DNA from: an uncultured Bacteroidales bacterium
GTDB lineage: Bacteria > Bacteroidota > Bacteroidia > Bacteroidales > Bacteroidaceae
Length of the DNA: 64,000 nucleotides
Direction of reading: 5' to 3'
Assembly: GCA_902775975.1 (NCBI GenBank)
Contig: CACYOC010000008.1
Span: 1-64,000, forward strand
Shown here in pieces: positions 25,125 through 33,036 of the stretch. The position numbers and the translations under genes are program-made. The notes below the pieces were generated by a model that had not been told where the DNA came from, made no database searches, and worked only from the letters and a program-made list of their open reading frames with translations. The stretch's first letter is position 1, and the number at the start of each line of letters is the position of its first letter.

Positions 25125-25178
25125 CTAACGGGAGAGTCTTTGCAGGAGCAAAGCTTTGAGTGAACACAGTTTTTTCAT
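25125..25178 (-). CDS. 17-residue leader ORF resembling a lost signal peptide
   Basis: Within the leader of the 831-residue protein, ATG at 25178 opens MKKLCSLKALLLQRLSR and stops at TAG. Both the peptide and the AT-rich bases just before it resemble the start of the protein at 29535 (MKKLQLLKRTLLL). It may be a remnant of a former gene start or act as a leader peptide; a CCGTTA/TAACGG hairpin overlaps its stop. Confidence 0.45.
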   Translation of the reverse strand: MKKLCSLKALLLQRLSR

Positions 25179-25290
25179 TATTTTAATTAGTTATTTATAT
25201 TAGTTGTAGTGAAGTATCTGTAAAGAAATATCTTCTGTGGCGGCTCTCACGAGCGGCACGACGGATTCGTGTCATTACACAAACCAACTG

Positions 25291-25298
25291 CAAAGGTA
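25291..25298 (-). promoter_or_regulatory. promoter of the 831-residue protein gene
   Basis: TACCTTTG on the minus strand, about 340 nt before the ATG at 24951. Upstream it has the AACCAAATAATTCACCGAGAAAG stretch's complement, the same -33 side as promoter copies 1-4, but with a different -7 side. Confidence 0.65.
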
Positions 25299-25392
25299 CG
25301 AAGAAAAAACCGAAAAACCAAATAATTCACCGAGAAAGTTGGCTCGGTTCTCCAATTCACTAATTCTTGGTTACTTCCTGAACGAATCAGAA

Positions 25393-25433
25393 AAAGCAAC
25401 TCCCCCCGCACTGTCAGCAGAGCGGGGGGAGCA
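25393..25433 (-). terminator. terminator of the second secreted protein/peptide unit
   Basis: Stem CTCCCCCCGC (25400-25409) with GCGGGGGGAG (25422-25431); the flanks equal those of the copies at 20607 and 22156, with a slightly different loop. Confidence 0.9.
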
Positions 25434-25446
25434 GGAAATCGGTTAT

Positions 25447-25617
25447 TTAATATTCTTCTTCGTCGAAGTCGAAGCCGCGACCTTCAAATACGCTCGGATT
25501 CTGAGCTTCACTTTCTGGATCTACCATATTATTACCATCGGGTGAGCCTGCCAGCATCTGCTGGTGCATCTGTAGCTTAACGACTTCCATCGTCGGATTG
25601 ATATATGTCTTCTTCAT
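25447..25617 (-). CDS. small acidic peptide, MKKTYINPT family, copy B
   Basis: A 56-residue peptide starting MKKTYINPTMEVVKLQMHQQ, with a middle MLAGSPDGNNMVDPESEAQN and an acidic end FDFDEEEY. It begins 18 nt after the stop of the 1299-residue secreted protein, so the two are surely co-transcribed. The Met-Leu-Ala-Gly-Ser step after the conserved start could be a processing point, but this is a guess. No export signal. Confidence 0.7.
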   Translation of the reverse strand: MKKTYINPTMEVVKLQMHQQMLAGSPDGNNMVDPESEAQNPSVFEGRGFDFDEEEY

Positions 25618-25635
25618 ATTCATTTCCTCCTTTCT

Positions 25636-28600
25636 TTATTTAAACATTACTTTCTTTCCGTTCACAATGTAGATGTTACCCTTAACAGGAGTAGCCACGC
25701 GCTGACCGTTGAGGTTATAGAACTCACCTCTTACATCAGACTTCAGACCTCTTACTTCGCTAATGGCGGTCGTTTCGCCTTCGTCGAACACAATGTTAAA
25801 CTCATGTGCACCGTTGGCGAGGGATGAAGTTAGGATAGGCAGATAAGCCTTATTGGCACCGATGACTCCATTAGTAGCCTTGACGAACTTGCCGTTCTTC
25901 AAACCAAAGTTGGTGTAATCGCCATTAGTAGCGGTGATATAAGTAGGAGCAAGGGTACCTACCAGCATGTTGCCTTTAGGAACATTTGTACTGCTTGCTG
26001 CAGTGTACAAGGTATGCTCACCAGCAGTACCGTAGAGGATGAAGGGAACGCCACCCTTAATGGTGCCTGTAACACGCTTGAAGGTAACATCATTATCGCT
26101 GACATCTGTCACGATATAAGCCTTAACATCTTCATCTAACAGGTCGAGGTCAAGAGGATACTGATAGCAATAGGTGCTGAAACCTGAGCTTGCAACGGTG
26201 ACAGTCTCTGAAGGAATCTCTGTACCGTAAACTTTGAAGTTCTTGACTTCCCATTTTCCATTATTGCCAGATGTTGGTGTATATCTGAAAATGAATCTTA
26301 TTGTTGTATTGTCATAATCACTTCCAAGGGCTATTTCACCAGAATTCACATAGTTCCAGTTTCCATCTGAGGTAAAATTCGTTATGGTGAGTTTTTCCGG
26401 ATCATTGCTACCAACCTTCACATAGACATTGCAAGCAGATGCTATATCAGAGAGATTATTACCAGTATGGTCAAACGTAACACCCACATTCTTATAACCC
26501 GTTGCGTCAACATCAGTGTAAAGATCATATGTTCCACTTGTCTTGCCTGTAGTCGTTACTGCACCAAACTTAGATTGTGCATACCAGACTTCTCCATCTC
26601 CTGTCCAACCTGACGGTAATGAGTTTGCAAGAAGGGTGTTTTGATAAACCCAATAATCTTCACCATCAGGAGTTGATGTACTTGCCGTAGGTTCGGCAAC
26701 ATTGATAGTCAATACCACATCGTCTGCAGCGGAGTAGTTAGCGGTTTCAACTGCCGAGAAAGTAAGAGTTGTTGTACCTGCAGCTTTCGGAGTAATGGTA
26801 GCTGTTCCAGCAGACATTACGACATCAACAATATTACTATTGCTTAGAGCATAGGTAACTTCACCTTCATAACCTGCAGTAACGTCGTAAAGCAATTCTG
26901 TTGCATCATCACCATAGGTAGTATTGATAGGTGTTGTCGATGGTTCAATGGTAATCTCAGTTGCAGTCTTGCTGCTGTTAACAACGGTGACTTCGAACTC
27001 TTTAACAACAGTAGTGAACATATTGTTACCACCAGAAGTAATAGTCACGGTAACAGTCACCACACCCCCCTTTTGAGCTTCAAATTCATCGTCAACGATA
27101 GTAAGAACATCATCATCGCTGCTCACAATAGATACAGTTTCTGTTCCAACAAAGCCTGTAGCTTTTGTATAGTCAACAGAAATAGTGCCGGTTGCTCCTT
27201 TCGACATATTGTTCAAAGAAGCAACGCCCTCAAACGACAGGCTCAGTGTAGAAGCATCAACGATGGGTACACGGCTGTCCTGAACATGCAGAATATAGCT
27301 GGCCTCGGAAGGAGCAAGATACTTGTCAGTAGCTGCGGCATTGGCCTTGATAACGAAGTCACCGGTCTCTGTTAAAGTTACCACACCCGTTGAACTGTTT
27401 ACGGTGATGTCGTCGTCAGAAGAATAGGTAATAACGCGCGTGCCATCAGCTGGAGTAGCTGTAGCGGTGAAGGTTGCAGTACCATCTACCAACTCTACAG
27501 TCTCTTCAGCATGTGCAAAAGCCAAAGTAGTAGCTGCCTTATTAACAGTGACGGTATAAGAGCCTGTGCTCTTTTCGTAGTCCTCATCAGCTGCAACGGT
27601 AGCAGTAATGACGGCTGAGCCGCCCTTTACAGCTGTGACCTCACCAGTGGTTGCATTCACAGTTGCTACATCGGTATCGCTTGAAGTGTAGGTTGCTGTA
27701 CCAGCAGGCGAAATAGTTGCTGTCTTTGTAATGGTTTCGCCATCAACAGTAATTTTCTGATCACCGTCTTCAAAAGACACAGAACGTGTAGGTTTCAAAG
27801 CAGTAAAAGTGATGTTGCTAATTTGAGGAGTACCTGTATTACGCTTTATAGTAACGGCATCGCCTGATGAGAAATAGTAAGCACCATCAACAGCAGTCTT
27901 CTCGGTTTCACCCACATAAACTTTGACAGAAGCACTACCTGAATTACTCACATTCAGGGTCATCTTGAAACCATTTGCTGAAGTTATTGCTCCTGAAGTC
28001 ATAGTTCCAGTAGTGCTCTTTAACTGCAACCTATAACTACTATTGCTATAACTACCAAAATCTACACCTGTAAATTTATAGTTATCTCCATCACTAGATA
28101 AGAAATAGACAGTTTTCACATTATCAGTAACATGATCTGTGTAAGCACCTGCATTACTAAATGAAGCAAAGCTCAATGACTGACCTGCAGGAATAGAAAT
28201 TGCATCCTTATTGGCAGGAACCTTGGTGTAGGTAGCAGAAGTCACTGTGCTATAGTAACCATCGTTATCAATAACACGAGCCTTCACGGTCTTGGTAGCT
28301 GTCAATGTCAACTCATTTTCGTAAAGCGTTCCATTAGACTTGTCAGTAGCAGGGTCTTCTCCATCTAAAGTATAATAGATGGGACCAATCGGCGTTCCAT
28401 CATTAGCCATTTCCAACGTCATGCTACCACTGAAGTTGCCTTCTGTTACTCCAGTAGGAGTGAATATTGGTTTGGAGTATTTGTAAACTCCATTATGTTG
28501 GAAAGTTGCAGAAACAGGTTTATGTGTGGCTAACTTAGCTTCAATGGGAGTAACTGTTACAGTAACATCAATATCTGTACCAGTCTTCAGAGCTGTGTAT

Positions 28601-29535
28601 GTGCCATCATCATTGATTTGAATTGTAGCAGGGTCTGCAGAAACGTATGAATAAGTAACGTCGCTTTCAGAGAGACCATCAGCCAAAGTTACAACAGGAG
28701 TAAAGGGATGTTTACCGCCTATATACAGCCCTTTGATAGAATTAATGGAAGTAATTGCACTAACTACAGCTGTTCTGTTATCAGAAACCGTAACGGATGC
28801 AGAACTATTAGAACCATTATAATCATTATCACCATCATACGTAGCAGTAATATTGCAATAGCCCTCACCAACTGGAGTTACAACTCCATTATCAACTGTT
28901 GCTACTGCAAGATTATCAGAAGACCAACTGATTGTCGGACTTTTCAACGCAGATTCACCCTCAGGAGTTACTGTAGCTGTCAGAGTTTCTTCATCGTCAC
29001 CATAAGAGAAGCTAAGAGAGGTAGGAGATAAAGTCAAAGTGGTGTTCTTCTTGACAGCAGCTGGAGTATAAGTAACTTCAATTGATGATATTCTAACTTG
29101 GGCTGAGTTGGTTAAAGTCACAGATGTAGAAGATCCTGACCATGTACCAGTTTTGCCAGTTCCACCAGTATAGCCTGTTCCTGAGAATTTTTTCGGTCCA
29201 TAATTATTATTTCCATTTGCAGTACATGTTATTGTAAAGGATGTTATAGTACCTCCACCTGCAGAAATAGTAAAATAAGTAGAATTGGCATATACCTGCA
29301 TATATGTGCCATCTGACTTCATATAACCACAATCTGTAACAAAATTAACTCCAGATTTGGTACCATTCACTTCACTACCCGTACCAGAAGTTCCTGTAGC
29401 ATCCCAGGTTATAGTATTACGATTATCTGCGGTCGTAAAGTCAAACGTAACCGTCTCCGCCCAACCATAATTCACGCATCCTACTATCAGGGCGAATAGC
29501 AAGAGCGTCCGTTTGAGTAACTGTAGTTTTTTCAT
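25636..29535 (-). CDS. very large secreted protein with repeated Ig-like domains
   Basis: A 1299-residue protein with a signal peptide (about residues 1-27, ending NYGWA). Several bacterial Ig-like (Big_2 type) repeats are visible: TLTLSPTSLSFSYGDDEETLTATVTP, then ATYTSSDTDVATVNATTGEVTAVKGGSAVITATV, and later ones with the same VATV/ITAT pattern. A chitobiase-type segment (PIYYTLDGEDPATDKSNGTLYEN) lies near residue 375. The C-terminus, ISEVRGLKSDVRGEFYNLNGQRV...IYIVNGKKVMFK, matches that of the 831-residue protein. It looks like a surface adhesin or binding protein; no enzyme domain is recognised. Leader about 250 nt; peptide copy B follows. Confidence 0.8.
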   Translation of the reverse strand: MKKLQLLKRTLLLFALIVGCVNYGWAETVTFDFTTADNRNTITWDATGTSGTGSEVNGTKSGVNFVTDCGYMKSDGTYMQVYANSTYFTISAGGGTITSFTITCTANGNNNYGPKKFSGTGYTGGTGKTGTWSGSSTSVTLTNSAQVRISSIEVTYTPAAVKKNTTLTLSPTSLSFSYGDDEETLTATVTPEGESALKSPTISWSSDNLAVATVDNGVVTPVGEGYCNITATYDGDNDYNGSNSSASVTVSDNRTAVVSAITSINSIKGLYIGGKHPFTPVVTLADGLSESDVTYSYVSADPATIQINDDGTYTALKTGTDIDVTVTVTPIEAKLATHKPVSATFQHNGVYKYSKPIFTPTGVTEGNFSGSMTLEMANDGTPIGPIYYTLDGEDPATDKSNGTLYENELTLTATKTVKARVIDNDGYYSTVTSATYTKVPANKDAISIPAGQSLSFASFSNAGAYTDHVTDNVKTVYFLSSDGDNYKFTGVDFGSYSNSSYRLQLKSTTGTMTSGAITSANGFKMTLNVSNSGSASVKVYVGETEKTAVDGAYYFSSGDAVTIKRNTGTPQISNITFTALKPTRSVSFEDGDQKITVDGETITKTATISPAGTATYTSSDTDVATVNATTGEVTAVKGGSAVITATVAADEDYEKSTGSYTVTVNKAATTLAFAHAEETVELVDGTATFTATATPADGTRVITYSSDDDITVNSSTGVVTLTETGDFVIKANAAATDKYLAPSEASYILHVQDSRVPIVDASTLSLSFEGVASLNNMSKGATGTISVDYTKATGFVGTETVSIVSSDDDVLTIVDDEFEAQKGGVVTVTVTITSGGNNMFTTVVKEFEVTVVNSSKTATEITIEPSTTPINTTYGDDATELLYDVTAGYEGEVTYALSNSNIVDVVMSAGTATITPKAAGTTTLTFSAVETANYSAADDVVLTINVAEPTASTSTPDGEDYWVYQNTLLANSLPSGWTGDGEVWYAQSKFGAVTTTGKTSGTYDLYTDVDATGYKNVGVTFDHTGNNLSDIASACNVYVKVGSNDPEKLTITNFTSDGNWNYVNSGEIALGSDYDNTTIRFIFRYTPTSGNNGKWEVKNFKVYGTEIPSETVTVASSGFSTYCYQYPLDLDLLDEDVKAYIVTDVSDNDVTFKRVTGTIKGGVPFILYGTAGEHTLYTAASSTNVPKGNMLVGTLAPTYITATNGDYTNFGLKNGKFVKATNGVIGANKAYLPILTSSLANGAHEFNIVFDEGETTAISEVRGLKSDVRGEFYNLNGQRVATPVKGNIYIVNGKKVMFK

Positions 29536-29794
29536 AATAGCTTTTTAATTAGAGTATATTAATTATTTATGTAGTTGTATCTTCTTTCTTCTCAACGGTG
29601 GCGACTCTCACGAGCAACCTCAATAACGCCCAGCTCCTTCGCGTGTACATTATTTATATATACTGGGCAGTGTAGTAATAGTGTGGATGTCACTTCGTCT
29701 GTCGCCTGCCTACATAGCCAAAAGCCCCGTCTGCACGGGCTGCGTCGGAAGTTTTTCCACTGTGTCGTGATGTGTGGTGGACCACAAATCGCTG

Positions 29795-29802
29795 CAAAGG
29801 TA
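29795..29802 (-). promoter_or_regulatory. promoter of the 1299-residue protein gene
   Basis: TACCTTTG on the minus strand, about 260 nt upstream of the ATG. The leader shares GGCGACTCTCACGAGC-like sequence (29600) with the leader of the sister gene (25240), so the long leaders are related. Apart from leader, promoter and the rpsO terminator I see nothing in 29536-29945. Confidence 0.65.
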
Positions 29803-29883
29803 CAAAGAAAAAGCCGAACCGCCAAGCAATTTCCTCATTATTTTCTTTTCTTCCCCTCTTTCTGTTTCCTCTGATGGAGGGGG

Positions 29884-29925
29884 CACAAAAAAATATCCGG
29901 ACTGCCGTGGGGCAATCCGGATGTT
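29884..29925 (-). terminator. terminator of rpsO
   Basis: In the leftward transcript ATCCGGATTGCC pairs with GGCAGTCCGGAT (one mismatch), followed by a run of seven U's. Confidence 0.88.
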
Positions 29926-29945
29926 GGTTTTGTGCGGTATCGCGA

Positions 29946-30215
29946 TTACTTACGAAGACCGAGGGCCTTGATGAGCTCACGATAGCGGTTGATGTCCTTG
30001 TTGTACAGGTACTTCAGGAGCTTACGACGACGACCTACCATCTTGGTCAGAGCACGAGCGGTACCGAAGTCCTTGTGGTTCTGCTTCAGGTGCTCGGTGA
30101 GGTGCTGAATGCGATAGGTGAACAGGGCTACCTGGCTTTCTACGCTGCCGGTGTCCTTGGCGTCCTTGCCGTACTGGCTGAAGATTTCAACCTTCTTAGC
30201 TTGATCTAAATACAT
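29946..30215 (-). CDS. rpsO: 30S ribosomal protein uS15
   Basis: An 89-residue protein, the family's usual length. It binds 16S rRNA early in assembly of the small subunit. Signatures are DTGSVESQVALFTYRIQHLTEHLKQNHKDFGTARAL and MVGRRRKLLKYLYNKD. It is a single gene with its own promoter (30340-30333) and terminator. The leader of about 110 nt contains a TCGGAAAATCCGA palindrome; S15 often regulates its own message through leader folds, but I cannot show that here. Confidence 0.97.
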   Translation of the reverse strand: MYLDQAKKVEIFSQYGKDAKDTGSVESQVALFTYRIQHLTEHLKQNHKDFGTARALTKMVGRRRKLLKYLYNKDINRYRELIKALGLRK

Positions 30216-30332
30216 AGTGTTTTGAATGATTAAATTGTTTGTTTGCCATTACATCCTTCCAACGCGGCGCAGAGCCTTTAATCACAGCAGTCGCACGTCT
30301 TCGAATGCATCGGATTTTCCGATTAGCGGCTG

Positions 30333-30423
30333 CAAAGGTACGACTTTTTCCTCGAACTACCAAGAAAATCTCTGCTTTTCTTTCGTCAACTCTTGGCTAT
30401 TTGAGAAAAAGTGGTTAACTTTG
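30333..30423. promoter_or_regulatory. divergent promoters of rpsO and yfhO
   Basis: TACCTTTG on the minus strand (30340-30333) for rpsO and TAACTTTG on the plus strand (30416-30423) for yfhO, 24 nt before its ATG. Confidence 0.7.
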
Positions 30424-30446
30424 CACACACTTATTAAAAACTAATT

Positions 30447-32984
30447 ATGATGAAGAACTGGAAAGTTTGGTTGCCCGACGTACTGATGGTCGTCTTGTTT
30501 GTGGCGATTTCGTTTGCCTACTTCTTCCCTGCCGACATTGAGGGTAGGGTGCTCTACCGTCACGACTCGTCGGCTGGGCGAGGTGCCGGTGAGGAGGCTA
30601 TGGAGTATTACCAGCGTACCGGCGAGCGCACGCGCTGGACCAATGCGCTGTTTGGCGGTATGCCGACGTATCAGCTGTCGCCGTCGTACCACTCGACGGA
30701 GCTGTTGTCGGAGTCTTCGACGTGGTATCACCTGTGGCTGCCCGAGAACGTGTGGTATGTCTTTGCCTACCTGTTGGGCTTCTACATCCTGCTGCGTGCC
30801 TTCGACTTCCGTCAGTATTTGGCGGCGTTGGGAGCTATCGTGTGGGCGTTCTCCAGCTACTTCTTCATCATCATTGCCGCTGGACACATCTGGAAGGTGA
30901 TGGCGCTGGCCTACCTGCCGCCGATGATTGCCGGTGTGGTGCTGGCCTTCAGGGGTAAATACCTCTGGGGTATGCTCGTCGCTGCCGTCTTCGGTGCCTT
31001 CGAGGTGCTGGCGAACCACGTGCAGATGACGTACTACTATCTGTTCATCATCTTGGCGATGGTCATTGCGTTCTGCATTGACGGTCTGCGCAAGAAGCAA
31101 TATCAGCACCTGGCAAAGGCTCTTGGCGCCTGTGTGGTGGCAGCGGCTATTGCCATCTGTCTGAACCTGTCGAACCTGTACCACACGTGGCAGTACGGAC
31201 AGGAGTCGATGCGTGGCAAGAGCGAGCTGGTGAAGGCGAATGCCGAGAACCAGACGAACAGCGGACTGGACCGCGACTACATCACGCAGTGGAGCTACGG
31301 CATCGACGAGACGTGGACGCTGCTGATACCGAATGCCAAGGGTGGTTCGCACCATATCCACCTGGACAGTCAGAAGGAGGCTATGAAGAAGTGCGACCCG
31401 GAGTTGGCGGAATACGTCGGGCAGTGGTATCTGTATTGGGGCGACCAGCCCTTTACGGCAGGTCCCGTATATGTGGGAGCCTTCGTGCTGATGCTCTTCG
31501 TCTTAGGACTGATGACCGTCAAGGGTCCGCTGAAGTGGGCGCTGCTGGCAGCCACTGTGCTGTCTGTCCTGCTGTCGTGGGGTAGGAACTTCATGCCGTT
31601 CACCGACTTCTTCATCGACTACGTTCCGATGTATGCCAAGTTCCGCACGGTGTCGTCCATCCTCGTCATTGCCGAGTTTACCATTCCCCTGCTGGCCCTG
31701 CTGGCGCTGAAAGAGGTGCTTTATCCGAGTGGGGGAACCACTCGGCACGGTGACCAGCCCGATTCGAGTGGAAAAACCACTCGGAACGGCGGGCTTACCC
31801 CGATACTGATAGCATACGGCGTGACGGCAGGTGTTGCCGCCCTGTTTGCGCTGATGCCCAACGCATTCTTCAACTTTACGTCATTCTCTGATGCTGAGCA
31901 GCTGAAGCGCATGCTGCCCGAGGAATACGTAGGCACGTTCCTGGAGAACATGTCGAAGGTACGTGCCGAGGTGTTCGTCGCCGACTGCTGGCGCACGGTA
32001 CTCATCATCACCATCGGGACGGCTATCCTGCTGCTGTACCGCTACCGGAAGCTGCGTGCCACATGGACGGTCGGTTTGCTGTTGGTGCTGTGTCTGATAG
32101 ACATGTGGCAGGTGAACAAGCGCTACCTGAACGACGCTATGTTCGTGCCCTCCAGCGTCCGTGAGGAACCCATGCCCAAGTCGGCAGCCATCGACCGCAT
32201 CCTGCAAGACCATGCGCTGGACTACCGTGTGCTGAACTTAGCCTCCGACACGTTCAACGAGAACGAGACATCGTTCTACGTCAAGAGCATCGGCGGCTAC
32301 CACGCTGCCAAGTTGCGCCGCTATCAGGAACTGTCAGATGCCTGCATCCGTCCGGAGATAGGACGCTTTGGACGTGCCTTCAACGACGCCATGGGCGACA
32401 TGACGAAGGTCAACGGCGACAGCCTGTTCCCCGTGCTGAACATGCTCAACACGAAATACTTCATCGTGCCCCTGCAGGGCGACCAGACCGTGCCCATCGA
32501 GAACCCCTACACCTACGGTAATGCGTGGTTCGTCGATAAGCTGTACTATGTTGATAACGCCAACGAGGAGTTAGAGAAGGTAGGACAGCTGGCGCTGCGC
32601 CATGAGGCTGTCGCCGACAAGCGCTTCGAGGCACAGTTAGGACAGGCCGTCGAGCAAGACACGCTGAGCGTGGTGCGCCTGACTGCCTATGAGCCGAACC
32701 AGTTGACCTACGAGGTGAATTCCGGCAAGGGCGGTGTTGTGGTGTTCTCGGAAATCTACTATCCCGGCTGGACGGCTACCGTCGATGGCGAGGAGCAGGA
32801 GTTAGGACGCGTCAACTACGTGCTGCGTGCCCTGCAGGTGAAGCCCGGCAAGCACGAGGTGGTGCTGAGCTTCTTCCCCAAGAGCATCGACCGTACGGAG
32901 ACAATCGCTTATATTGCCTACGGCATCCTGCTGCTGATACTGATACTGTCAGTGTGGATGGAATACCGGAGGAGAAATAAATAA
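30447..32984 (+). CDS. YfhO family membrane protein
   Basis: An 845-residue protein with a dozen or more hydrophobic helices in the first 550 residues and one at the C-terminus (IAYIAYGILLLILILSVWM). It has the YfhO features RWTNALFGGMPTYQ near residue 65, HDSSAG, and a C-terminal extracytoplasmic domain with VVVFSEIYYPGWTATVDGEE. Family members are implicated in glycosylation of envelope polymers. Two in-frame copies of a CCGAGTGG...CCACTCGG palindrome (31724-31752, 31762-31790, residues about 426-448) add PSGGTTRHG and SSGKTTRNGG in a loop between helices. FKP follows, so a joint role in surface glycans is plausible. Confidence 0.88.
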   Translation: MMKNWKVWLPDVLMVVLFVAISFAYFFPADIEGRVLYRHDSSAGRGAGEEAMEYYQRTGERTRWTNALFGGMPTYQLSPSYHSTELLSESSTWYHLWLPENVWYVFAYLLGFYILLRAFDFRQYLAALGAIVWAFSSYFFIIIAAGHIWKVMALAYLPPMIAGVVLAFRGKYLWGMLVAAVFGAFEVLANHVQMTYYYLFIILAMVIAFCIDGLRKKQYQHLAKALGACVVAAAIAICLNLSNLYHTWQYGQESMRGKSELVKANAENQTNSGLDRDYITQWSYGIDETWTLLIPNAKGGSHHIHLDSQKEAMKKCDPELAEYVGQWYLYWGDQPFTAGPVYVGAFVLMLFVLGLMTVKGPLKWALLAATVLSVLLSWGRNFMPFTDFFIDYVPMYAKFRTVSSILVIAEFTIPLLALLALKEVLYPSGGTTRHGDQPDSSGKTTRNGGLTPILIAYGVTAGVAALFALMPNAFFNFTSFSDAEQLKRMLPEEYVGTFLENMSKVRAEVFVADCWRTVLIITIGTAILLLYRYRKLRATWTVGLLLVLCLIDMWQVNKRYLNDAMFVPSSVREEPMPKSAAIDRILQDHALDYRVLNLASDTFNENETSFYVKSIGGYHAAKLRRYQELSDACIRPEIGRFGRAFNDAMGDMTKVNGDSLFPVLNMLNTKYFIVPLQGDQTVPIENPYTYGNAWFVDKLYYVDNANEELEKVGQLALRHEAVADKRFEAQLGQAVEQDTLSVVRLTAYEPNQLTYEVNSGKGGVVVFSEIYYPGWTATVDGEEQELGRVNYVLRALQVKPGKHEVVLSFFPKSIDRTETIAYIAYGILLLILILSVWMEYRRRNK

Positions 32985-33036
32985 AAAATTCTGTGTCTCT
33001 GTGTTGGAATTAAGAATAAAGAGCTAACCATTGTCA

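Noticed and set aside
27073..29031. Plus-strand frames within the 1299-residue protein gene
   Set aside because: Antisense to a protein with signal peptide, repeated Ig-like domains and a family C-terminus.
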